A DNA stretch of 64,000 nucleotides. It comes from Tritrichomonas musculus. Taxonomy: Eukaryota; Parabasalia; Tritrichomonadida; Tritrichomonadidae. The translations under genes were made by a program, and so were the position numbers. Below the pieces are notes generated by a model. That model had not been told where the DNA came from. It searched no databases and worked only from the letters and a program-made list of their open reading frames with translations. Positions 26,370 through 35,238 of this stretch are shown piece after piece. Within the stretch, counting starts at the first letter, position 1. The number at the start of each line of letters is the position of its first letter. The stretch is taken from the NCBI GenBank assembly GCA_039105265.1, contig JAPFFF010000017.1, positions 496,001-560,000 on the forward strand, in the 5' to 3' direction.

Positions 26370-29300
26370 TCATTGATGATATGTTGACACCAACAATTTT
26401 GCAACAGCATCTTCAATCGATCTTCCCATTGGCAAAGCCAACAACTGCCTGAGCGCTTCTTCCTGCTTTTCGAGTCTCTTTACCTCTTCGGCCGCTGCCT
26501 CGACGATTCCGTCGAACTGGTCGTCGTCCAGCAGCGAGCTCGCATCGAAAAACTTTGAAAAAGCTTTTGCGACGGTTGCGTAAATTTGCTGTTTAGCTCT
26601 TGCCACTTTTTGGTCAATTTGGTCGTCAATATTTTGGCATTTCACTTCGTTCTGCAACTGCAATGCGCGGACTTTTGTGTCCATGAGCTGCTTCTCTCTT
26701 TTCATTGCGCTCAAGTTCGACTCAAGAGCAACTGATGCCTCTCTTTTCTCGGCCGTTATTCGGCTGTTTTCGGCCACGAGCTCTCTGTTCTTTGTCTCAC
26801 ACTCTGACAAGCTTTCGGTCACTTTATCGAGCAGTTTTCTTAACGTCTCATTTTTGTTCTTGAGCTGAGAAATGATGCTTGCGTAGTTTGAATGGACGGC
26901 TTCTTTCTCTTCTTTGAATTTGCTCGTCATTTCTTGGTTATTCAGGAGGAAACCGTTTTTCAGCTCTGAAATTTGACGGTTAAGTGATTCACGAATATTT
27001 TTCTGAAGGAGGTTTGACTTTTTCAATTGCTCGTTCTCTCGACTCATTGAATTCAATTTCTCGGTCAAAAAATTGACCTTGTTCTGAAGTTTCTCAACTT
27101 GCAGCAAGAGTTCCTGTCGCTCCTTTTGACATTTGCCGGAAATGTCGTTGATTTGCTGCGTGTGAAGAGTCGTTGTCGAACAAATCTCTTTTTCGTGGTT
27201 ATCTTTTTCTGTCTGCAAATCATTCTTCAATTTCTCATTTTCAATGTTCACAATTTTCAATCGGTTCTGATTTGAATTCAATTCAAATTTGAGTCTATCG
27301 TTTTCTGATTGAAAATTTTGAATGGACTCATTGAATTCCTTTGAATTTTTTTCTGATTCAGAACTCATTTCATCAATGATTTTACGCATCTTCTTGTTCT
27401 TGGCTGTGCAGTTCTTCAGATTTTCTTTCGTTTTGTGAAGTTGTTTGTATAGCTTCTCAATTTTTTGATCGGCTTCTGAAAAATTGGTCGAGTTTGTCTT
27501 CTCTGTGAAAGAATTGATGATGCTGGTGAGATGCTCGTTTTCTTCTTTTAAAGCATTCATGGCTTGCTTCATATGAATGATATTTTGACAAACTTCGTTT
27601 GGAAGATCATCATTCATTTCTGCATTGTCAATTTCTAGAACTTGGAGGACTTCTTTAAAGAAGTTTTTGAATACTTCTTTCTCTGTTTTATTTTTGCTTT
27701 TTTCTTCTTTCGTTTTAATTATAATTGATTCAACTAATTCTGTATAATATTTTAATATGATATTGAGAACACCTTGAATCTTGTTAGAAACAGGAATTCC
27801 ATCAATTTTAACTTCTTCAATTATCATTTTTGTTAAATCATGCGGGAAACCAGATGATGTCCAAAAATTCAATGGGATGATGCTTTCTGTTTTCATTAAT
27901 TGCTGTTGTTGCTGAATTTGAGCCTGGAATTGCTGCTGTTGTTGCTGTTGCTGCTGTATTAATTTCGACTTCGTTTTCTCAGATTCATTAAATTGTTTGG
28001 ATAAAATTTTATTTTGAGAATCAGCAGCAATTAATTGCGTCTCAAACAGTTTCAAAAGCTGCAATTGCCTCTGTAATAAAATAACAAGATTTTTTCTTTC
28101 TGTATAAAGACCAGAAATTTCTTTTTTCTGTTTCGATAAAAGACTTTGTAACGAGTTTAATTCGATTTTATAGTTTGAAATAGCTAAGGTCATTTCTTCT
28201 ATAGTAGAGCTTTTCTTTGTCGAATTTGCTTTTTCTGCTTTGGCTTGCGACTCATTGAAATGGATCTGAGTTTTTAATTCTTCAACCTCAATCCGTAAAT
28301 TTTGAACTTCTTCACGTCTGTCATCTAAATCTTTTTCAAGCTCTTTTTCGTGAAATTCTGATTTTTCTAATCGTTTTTTCAAACCATCATTTACTGATTC
28401 TAATCGACTTATATTAGCTGATAGTAATTGATTGCTCTTTCTGAATGTATTAATATTAATAACAAGTTCTTTATTTTTGTGAATTTGCGATTGAAGTCTG
28501 GCTTTGGTTTCACATAATTCATCTGTTAAAGAGTTAATCTTTTCAACGGATTGCGAATTTTGTGATGGCGAAAATTGATTAGTCTGAGGTTGTTGCATGA
28601 CAATAACCTTGCTTTCTTTAACTTGTTGCTGCAAAGATGATATTTGATCATTTTTAGATTTTAATTGGCCTTCAAATAATTGAGTGATTTGATCTATTTG
28701 CTTTTCATATTTCATTCTTATTGAATTAGTCGAACTTTCTGAATTTTCAAATCGTTTAATAACTGTTTCGAATTCAGCACATTTCTTTTGATATTTGGAA
28801 CCTGATGATGCAACTTGCTGTAATTTTTGCTTAAGCTTTTTTACTTTAATTTTCAATGCTCGAATACGTTCGTCTTTGGCGAAGTTTAGTGACTGTAATT
28901 CATCAAGTCTTGAATCATTTCTGGAGTATACTGAATTCTCTACTGATTCTATTGGTTCATTTACATTCTCTCTAAAATTTTCTGGCGATTGACTATTTAA
29001 ATAAGAGTCAAAATCAGATAACGATTCAAATTGAAGATGATATTTGTTTTTCGCAGTTTCTAATAAATTATTAATACTTTTCGTTAATAATTCGTTTTCT
29101 TTTGATTTTTCTTTAATAATTTTTTTGGATTCTTTTAAAGTAATATTAATCTTTTCAATTTGATCGACTAAAGCTGATTTTTCCTTTTCAATTGATTTAT
29201 ATATCGAATCCATTGAAGAAACTTGTTTCGATGCATTGATTTTAGATTTTAATTCTCGGTTATTTTGTATGCTAATTTCCAAACGGCTATTTAATTCATC

Positions 29301-29498
29301 TATACTTTTCTTTAATTGTAAGTTTTCTTTTGTTAAATCGTTATTTGCATGATGTAAGTCTTCGACTTGCTGAACATATACCATCGCTTGTTCATATTGA
29401 GCTTTTAGTGTATTATAATCTGTTTGTAAATGCGCTAAAGATTGTACCGCATCTTTGTACATTTGTTTAATATTTTTATCTTCTGAAGAATTATCCAT
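26370..29498 (-). CDS. Long coiled-coil protein
   Basis: This 1042-residue protein is almost entirely predicted coiled coil, with E/K/Q/L/N/S heptads from about residue 10 to 950. A glutamine-rich interruption (QQQQQQQQQF, then QIQQQQQ) sits near 510-535, before a short globular-looking patch (LNFWTSSGFPHDLTKMIIEE). The C-terminal 60 residues are helical without long heptads (VAKAFSKFFDASSLLDDDQF). Such proteins are usually cytoskeletal, centrosomal or Golgi scaffolds; the specific role is unknown. The last third is encoded with much more G+C than the first two thirds. Two TAAACGGTA words lie upstream of the ATG. The start is the only early ATG. Confidence 0.85.
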   Translation of the reverse strand: MDNSSEDKNIKQMYKDAVQSLAHLQTDYNTLKAQYEQAMVYVQQVEDLHHANNDLTKENLQLKKSIDELNSRLEISIQNNRELKSKINASKQVSSMDSIYKSIEKEKSALVDQIEKINITLKESKKIIKEKSKENELLTKSINNLLETAKNKYHLQFESLSDFDSYLNSQSPENFRENVNEPIESVENSVYSRNDSRLDELQSLNFAKDERIRALKIKVKKLKQKLQQVASSGSKYQKKCAEFETVIKRFENSESSTNSIRMKYEKQIDQITQLFEGQLKSKNDQISSLQQQVKESKVIVMQQPQTNQFSPSQNSQSVEKINSLTDELCETKARLQSQIHKNKELVININTFRKSNQLLSANISRLESVNDGLKKRLEKSEFHEKELEKDLDDRREEVQNLRIEVEELKTQIHFNESQAKAEKANSTKKSSTIEEMTLAISNYKIELNSLQSLLSKQKKEISGLYTERKNLVILLQRQLQLLKLFETQLIAADSQNKILSKQFNESEKTKSKLIQQQQQQQQQFQAQIQQQQQLMKTESIIPLNFWTSSGFPHDLTKMIIEEVKIDGIPVSNKIQGVLNIILKYYTELVESIIIKTKEEKSKNKTEKEVFKNFFKEVLQVLEIDNAEMNDDLPNEVCQNIIHMKQAMNALKEENEHLTSIINSFTEKTNSTNFSEADQKIEKLYKQLHKTKENLKNCTAKNKKMRKIIDEMSSESEKNSKEFNESIQNFQSENDRLKFELNSNQNRLKIVNIENEKLKNDLQTEKDNHEKEICSTTTLHTQQINDISGKCQKERQELLLQVEKLQNKVNFLTEKLNSMSRENEQLKKSNLLQKNIRESLNRQISELKNGFLLNNQEMTSKFKEEKEAVHSNYASIISQLKNKNETLRKLLDKVTESLSECETKNRELVAENSRITAEKREASVALESNLSAMKREKQLMDTKVRALQLQNEVKCQNIDDQIDQKVARAKQQIYATVAKAFSKFFDASSLLDDDQFDGIVEAAAEEVKRLEKQEEALRQLLALPMGRSIEDAVAKLLVSTYHQ

Positions 29499-29712
29499 TT
29501 AATATTAATGAATAATATCTTTTTTTAAGATTGAACTTAATACCGTTTACTTCAAATAGGTACCGTTTAATAATTCTTTTTGCTTGTTAAAAATTTAGTT
29601 AAGAAAAAAGTAAAAAAAAATGTTAACCATTTTTAATATATAAATCTTTATCTAAAATTATAATATTAACAAGAAATCTTTTTTTTTTTTTTTTTTTTCT
29701 CTTTCAGTATTC

Positions 29713-32700
29713 TTATTCATAATCTGATTCTTCTTCCAAATTTTCCTGTAAAACAGGAGGAACTTCATCTCGAGGATATCTTTTTGCTTTTCCATAAGCG
29801 TTTTCAAGAGATACAAAACAATTAACTTTTGCTTTCATATTTCTTGGTTGAACAACAGCTCTACACATTCCAGGTTTTTCAGCACTTCCTTCAATTTTCA
29901 CGTCAAATTTTCCACAACCATCGCAAGCTTTCCTTACATCAATAGCTTTTGTTCCAATAGGAATCGGATCAACAATAATTGGTTGTTTCCTTGGTGGGTT
30001 TAAATCTGCAAAAGGATGGAAATTCTTTGGACGTTGAGGAACATGATGCCATGTATATTTAGAAAGATTGAGAAGTTCTCCATTAAAACTTTGATTGTGA
30101 AGTTTTGAATGAACTATATTCATAGCACGTTTACTTTTTGCATAAACAATAGCACGAGGATGTTTTTTATCATTATTTTCATTTTCATTAATATTTTCAA
30201 TTGATTTTGAATTTTGAATGTGTATTTGGCTGGATGAATCATATTCCTCAGTTGACTCATCAGAATCACTATATTCATTTTCTTTACTTGAATTTAATTC
30301 AATTTTATCATTTTCATTCAAATTTGAAGTGGCATTCAAATTTGAATTACTCACAACTTTTTGTTTGCTTTGATTTTCTGAGTTCACTTCATCAATCATA
30401 ATGAAATAGCCTTCAACACCTTCAAGATATTGGTTCAATACTTCTTCAGTGAGTCCCTCTGGTAAAGGATCAACAACAACAGCCATCGGCTGCGATTGCT
30501 TGAACGGCTTCTTCAAGTACTCGACATTGATCACTGCAAAGTCGGATGGAAATATCTCTTGGACAAGATCGTTCGTCGTGATCGCTACACTGCCTTCAAC
30601 AAGGCTTTGCGCATTGGACGCTTCCGCAAAATTGAGGAACATTGCATAGTCATTCTGGATGTCAATAACATGGCCAAAACGAGACAGATACGAGAGAAGC
30701 TCAAAAGGACCAATTGCAGTGATTTTGACATCGCCGCCATCATCATTTATCAAAGTCTTTCCTTTGACACTTTTCTTTTTATTTTCACTGTCATCTTCAC
30801 TATCATCATCATTATTTGCTTCATCTTCTGACAAATAGTTTCTCATATAATAAACGTGATCAACGTCACTGCCATAAAGCACATTTTCATCAACACTATC
30901 ATCATTTTCCTTATTATCGTTATGTTCACTGTTATCTTCATGTTCATCATCATCATCATCATCATGTTCTTTATTATCATTATGTTCTTTATTATCATTA
31001 TGTTCTTTATTATCATTATGTTCTTTATTATCATTATGTTCTTTATTATCATTATGTTCTTTATTATCATCATGTTCTTTATTATCATCATGTTCTTTAT
31101 TATCATTATGTTCTTTATTATCATTATGTTCTTTATTATCATCATGTTCTTTATTATCATCATGTTCTTTATTATCATTATGTTCTTTATTATCATTATG
31201 TTCTTTATTATCATCATGTTCTTTATTATCATCATGTTCTTTATTATCATTATGTTCTTTATTATCATTATGTTCTTTATTATCATTATGTTCTTTATTA
31301 TCATCATGCTCTTTATTATCATTATGTTCTTTATTATCATTATGTTCTTTATTATCATTATGTTCTTTATTATCATTATGTTCTTTATTATCATTATGTT
31401 CTTTATTATCATTATGTTCTTTATTATCATTATGTTCTTTATTATCATTATGTTCTTTATTATCATTATGTTCTTTATTATCATTATGTTCTTTATTATC
31501 ATTATGTTCTTTATTATCATTATGTTCTTTATTATCATTATGTTCTTTATTATCATTATGTTCTTTATTATCATTATGTTCTTTATTATCATTATGTTCT
31601 TTATTATCATTATGTTCTTTATTATCATTATGTTCTTTATTATCATTATGTTCTTTATTATCATTATGTTCTTTATTATCATTATGTTCTTTATTATCAT
31701 TATGTTCTTTATTATCATTATGTTCTTTATTATCATTATGTTCTTTATTATCATTATGTTCTTTATTATCATTATGTTCTTTATTATCATTATGTTCTTT
31801 ATTATCATCATGTTCTTTATTATCATTATGTTCTTTATTATCATCATGTTCTTTATTATCATTATGTTCTTTATTATCATTATGTTCTTTATTATCATTA
31901 TGTTCTTTATTATCACAATTTTCAACACTAACTTCATTTTCTCTTTTGTCTTCATTTTCTCTATTATTTTCATGTTCAATATTTTCTTTATTTTCATGTT
32001 CTTTATTATCTTCATTATTTGATTCTTGATTTTGATTTGAGTTTTCATCACTGCTTTCATTTTTTTCGTTGGCTGGATCATTTAGCGCATTCAGTTTTAT
32101 GTAGAGCCTTCTTTGCTGCATTTTCCAAATTGGCGCTTCCGTTTCCATTGTATTAACAACGTTTATTTCAAGCTGTTCACCGTAAAGTTCTTTCTGATGA
32201 AGCGCCTTCTTTATTGCGTGAGCTTCTTCGACGCTTGTGTACATCACCTCAACAACGAGAGTTCTCATGAACTCATCAATTTCACGATACACGAACTCAA
32301 TGACATTTCCATACGGCCTAATTAAATTGAGGACTTCTTCATCTGTGATCGTGAACGGAAGATTTCGAACAAAAGCCATTGTACCAGTTGGCGGGAACTT
32401 TGCATTATTCTCATTTTGCTGAGCTTTGTAAGCGTCGTTTTTGTCGATGAATTGGACACGATAGACATTGAAATTTTTGTCATATTTACATTGGAAAATT
32501 GTTCCATAACGTGAATAACGTTTACGAACGTCAACTTCATAATTTGCTGTGTTATTCATGTTGTGGACATTTCCATTACCATAATCAATGTCATTAGTAA
32601 CTGTCAATTCGAAGAACCTCAAGAAACGAATGTGATTTTCATCTGTATAACGATGAGCGTAACAAGTAAAATCGCCAACTTTTTTATAATTAACTTTTTC

Positions 32701-34173
32701 AACGGCTTCAATTGCTTCATCAACCGATGAAAAAGTGACAAGTGCATTTTGTTCAGAATTCTCAGTTTTTCTTCTCAATAAAGAAACAGTTACATCGTGA
32801 ACATCATTCATGCTTGATACAAATAACTCTTTGATTTTTTCTTCGTTGAAATGAGGAGGCATGAATGCTCGAACAATCGGAAGAAAGTCAGGAAAAGTGT
32901 GAATTTTAATACCTGTTACACGTTGAAAGAATGTTCTAACTATCAATGATTGTTGGGCTCGATGTGGTTGAATTCGAATGAGATTTGGAGTGATTTGAAA
33001 ACGAATATCAAAACCAAAAGCATAGAAAAACAAAGACAAAGCTTCTTCACTTTTCAACTCATCGAAAATTGATTGAATGAACAATACGTCATTATCAGTA
33101 CAATCCTCAGGATCAACCGGATCCAACTTCTCAATTTTCACTTCATTATTTGGATCATCAAACAATTTAACAGACTCCAAAAGCTCAATAAAATCAGACT
33201 CTAGCAACTCCGGATGATCAACGAAGAGAGAAATGATGATAAATTTTTTATTCTGGCCGATAGAAGCACAACCGATATGATCAATGTCACTTTTTGGAAA
33301 ATTTCCAAACAGTACTTTTTTCATTGTGACACAATCTGAAGGACCTTTGTAATTGGTGACCAAATAACAATGCGTTTTTCTCGCTTGACTTTGCTTTAAT
33401 ACAATTCTATTGTGCCAAAGGATTCTTTCGCTTGTTTCAAACTTTTGTTTTATTATTTTCTTCTTATTTCTTCTTTCAATGCTATTGTTGTCATTGTTGG
33501 CGGTTTCTTTCCGGTTCCTCTTTCTTGCTTTTCCTTTCTTTTTCTGAGGAATCAGTTCCATTGGCGGCGGAAAGTTCGGATAAGCAACGGAAATCGCAAC
33601 AACGTCAAAAGCTGCATAAAGAACTTGTCTCATTGAAAGTTCAGGTAGGTCCCAGTTTGATTTTGTTATTCTAACGTCTTTGAATTCAGCAGTTGGCTTT
33701 CCTGCAAATTGAAGAGTCATTTGAATAAAATTAATTGAATGGCCATATGGTTCAAGTCTTGTTCGTGCTATATCTTCTATATTTTCTTTAAAATCATAAT
33801 TAAATTTCTCATAAAGTTTGATTAAATCATGATTTATTCCTTTTCCATAGAAAAAGTGGGATTTGAGAAAATTGAATAAAAACTCGTTAGCTGTTCCTTT
33901 TGGATGTCGTATTATGACGACTGTGGTATCAAGGCAAAATTGAAATAAACAAAGTTCATCTTCCCATTCTAGATCAATGGCAATAGGCAATTGAGAATCA
34001 ATTTTGTTAAGATATTTTATTAATATACTGTTATCTTCGGCTACTGAAATTAAAGTAACTTCGTAATATTTTTCTGGAAAAAATTCAACAATCCTTGTTT
34101 CATTAAGATGCCAATCTAATGTTTCGTAATATGAAAGTTCGGGTAAATCATTTCCAAAGCGTATCTTTTCCAT
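29713..34173 (-). CDS. DEDDy 3'-5' exonuclease / multi-RRM protein with a 53-copy hexapeptide array
   Basis: A 1486-residue protein. Residues about 60-200 form an RNase D/WRN-type exonuclease domain with D67 and E69 (AIDLEW), D116 (GINHD) and the YxxxD motif Y186-D190 (YAAFD), so the DEDDy metal ligands are present. A basic NLS-like stretch follows (about 212-240). RRM-like domains lie around 420-540 (weak) and 590-665 (clear: MAFVRNLPFTITDEEV). Residues about 752-1070 are 53 EHNDNK-type hexapeptides. Further RRM-like modules follow at about 1110-1240 and near the C-terminus (RKQPIIVDPIP). It probably binds and trims RNA in the nucleus; the substrate is unknown. Confidence 0.82.
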   Translation of the reverse strand: MEKIRFGNDLPELSYYETLDWHLNETRIVEFFPEKYYEVTLISVAEDNSILIKYLNKIDSQLPIAIDLEWEDELCLFQFCLDTTVVIIRHPKGTANEFLFNFLKSHFFYGKGINHDLIKLYEKFNYDFKENIEDIARTRLEPYGHSINFIQMTLQFAGKPTAEFKDVRITKSNWDLPELSMRQVLYAAFDVVAISVAYPNFPPPMELIPQKKKGKARKRNRKETANNDNNSIERRNKKKIIKQKFETSERILWHNRIVLKQSQARKTHCYLVTNYKGPSDCVTMKKVLFGNFPKSDIDHIGCASIGQNKKFIIISLFVDHPELLESDFIELLESVKLFDDPNNEVKIEKLDPVDPEDCTDNDVLFIQSIFDELKSEEALSLFFYAFGFDIRFQITPNLIRIQPHRAQQSLIVRTFFQRVTGIKIHTFPDFLPIVRAFMPPHFNEEKIKELFVSSMNDVHDVTVSLLRRKTENSEQNALVTFSSVDEAIEAVEKVNYKKVGDFTCYAHRYTDENHIRFLRFFELTVTNDIDYGNGNVHNMNNTANYEVDVRKRYSRYGTIFQCKYDKNFNVYRVQFIDKNDAYKAQQNENNAKFPPTGTMAFVRNLPFTITDEEVLNLIRPYGNVIEFVYREIDEFMRTLVVEVMYTSVEEAHAIKKALHQKELYGEQLEINVVNTMETEAPIWKMQQRRLYIKLNALNDPANEKNESSDENSNQNQESNNEDNKEHENKENIEHENNRENEDKRENEVSVENCDNKEHNDNKEHNDNKEHNDNKEHDDNKEHNDNKEHDDNKEHNDNKEHNDNKEHNDNKEHNDNKEHNDNKEHNDNKEHNDNKEHNDNKEHNDNKEHNDNKEHNDNKEHNDNKEHNDNKEHNDNKEHNDNKEHNDNKEHNDNKEHNDNKEHNDNKEHNDNKEHNDNKEHNDNKEHNDNKEHNDNKEHNDNKEHNDNKEHNDNKEHDDNKEHNDNKEHNDNKEHNDNKEHDDNKEHDDNKEHNDNKEHNDNKEHDDNKEHDDNKEHNDNKEHNDNKEHDDNKEHDDNKEHNDNKEHNDNKEHNDNKEHNDNKEHNDNKEHDDDDDDEHEDNSEHNDNKENDDSVDENVLYGSDVDHVYYMRNYLSEDEANNDDDSEDDSENKKKSVKGKTLINDDGGDVKITAIGPFELLSYLSRFGHVIDIQNDYAMFLNFAEASNAQSLVEGSVAITTNDLVQEIFPSDFAVINVEYLKKPFKQSQPMAVVVDPLPEGLTEEVLNQYLEGVEGYFIMIDEVNSENQSKQKVVSNSNLNATSNLNENDKIELNSSKENEYSDSDESTEEYDSSSQIHIQNSKSIENINENENNDKKHPRAIVYAKSKRAMNIVHSKLHNQSFNGELLNLSKYTWHHVPQRPKNFHPFADLNPPRKQPIIVDPIPIGTKAIDVRKACDGCGKFDVKIEGSAEKPGMCRAVVQPRNMKAKVNCFVSLENAYGKAKRYPRDEVPPVLQENLEEESDYE
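30965..31918. repeat. 18-bp coding minisatellite, 53 units
   Basis: TGTTCTTTATTATCATTA is repeated in exact 18-bp register for 954 bp. Units differ almost only by TCATTA versus TCATCA (Asn versus Asp on the coding strand), plus one synonymous C. In the part nearest 30.9-31.3 kb the variants alternate two-and-two, forming a 72-bp higher-order period. Near-identity at silent positions indicates recent expansion. Long open frames on the other strand across this block are by-products of the repeat. Confidence 0.97.
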
Positions 34174-34489
34174 CCGTAAAAAATTTTTTTTAAATTGAAT
34201 AATTTCAATGTATTATTTGGCCATCCAAAATTTTAGTGGATTTTTAAATAAAAATTTTATGTAAATTGTTGATAATGTTAGCCATCATTGTCATAATTAA
34301 ATTTCAGAAGTTTTTGATTGGAATATCTGGAAAATAAAAATTTTGAAATGGTGTCATTGATAAAAATAATCAAAAGAAAAATATTGTAGTATTTTTATTT
34401 TAATATAAGTAATTTTTTTCATCGATGAAAATGCGCACAAATTAATATCATATATGAACTATTGATATAAAAATAAAATAAAAAAAAAA
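34174..34489. other. AT-rich intergenic spacer
   Basis: It separates two leftward genes, the SmB gene ending here and the exonuclease gene starting here. No RNA gene or coding frame is seen. Confidence 0.45.
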
Positions 34490-34957
34490 TTATTTGGGTA
34501 AAGCCGATGGTGGCAAAACTGGCGGTGCCATTGGAACTGATTGCATTCCAACACCGGCAGTAGGCTTTGTAAGACCTGTAATAGGCGGTGCATCAACAGA
34601 AGTGGCACTTAATCCTTTATTAATTGCTTTATCAGGTGTCGTTCCTGGTTGTAATACTGCAGATGCTGCTGCTGCTGTAAGCCTATTTCCAGAAGGTGGT
34701 GGAGGACCAATAATATCAATATGAATAACTGAATCTCCACGTAAGATCATTAAACCGATATTTCTCTTTACTTTGCGAGGTTCACCAGCCTTTCTTTTAT
34801 TTAATTGCCTATATTCTTCACCATCTTTTAAAACAATATTTGAATGCGAATCAAAAGCGAGAAGTTGACCAACAAAATATCTGTGATCTCCTATAACAAC
34901 ATTTACACGATGATTTAAAAATTTCGCAAGTTTTGATCCTCTTGGTGCAGCAGACAT
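34490..34957 (-). CDS. SNRPB: Spliceosomal snRNP core protein SmB
   Basis: This 155-residue protein has an N-terminal Sm fold. Sm1 spans about 14-47 (NHRVNVVIGDHRYFVGQLLAFD, with the conserved F-x-G-x-L), then the basic linker typical of SmB (RKAGEPRKVKRNIG), and Sm2 at 67-80 (IGLMILRGDSVIHI). A proline/alanine-rich tail ends in PPVLPPSALPK. SmB is one of seven proteins forming the ring on U1, U2, U4 and U5 snRNAs. Length and tail fit SmB/B' rather than LSm proteins. Its presence implies active splicing, although I see no intron in this window. Confidence 0.93.
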   Translation of the reverse strand: MSAAPRGSKLAKFLNHRVNVVIGDHRYFVGQLLAFDSHSNIVLKDGEEYRQLNKRKAGEPRKVKRNIGLMILRGDSVIHIDIIGPPPPSGNRLTAAAASAVLQPGTTPDKAINKGLSATSVDAPPITGLTKPTAGVGMQSVPMAPPVLPPSALPK

Positions 34958-35238
34958 TAATTAGTCTCTAAAACAACCTAATAAGGTCAATTTAATATTT
35001 TGTTAAAATATATGAAAATTCTTCATTTATCATAGATATTTCATTCTTGCTAAATTTTAGAGCACTTTATAATAATAAAAATTCAATATCTATAGTATTG
35101 AGCAATATATCAATTATATGAAATCAACAATAGGGGAATATTTATAGAAGTTTTCATCTCGTATTTAAAAAGTAAATATGAAAAAAAATATTTGATGATA
35201 TATTAGATTATCAATTTTTATAATATTTTTATATAATA

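Noticed and set aside
30816-32022. Long rightward open frames (VLYYHY-type and FIIIM-type repeats) opposite the exonuclease gene
   Set aside because: They are the translated 18-bp minisatellite on the non-coding strand; no domain and no coding signal outside the repeat.
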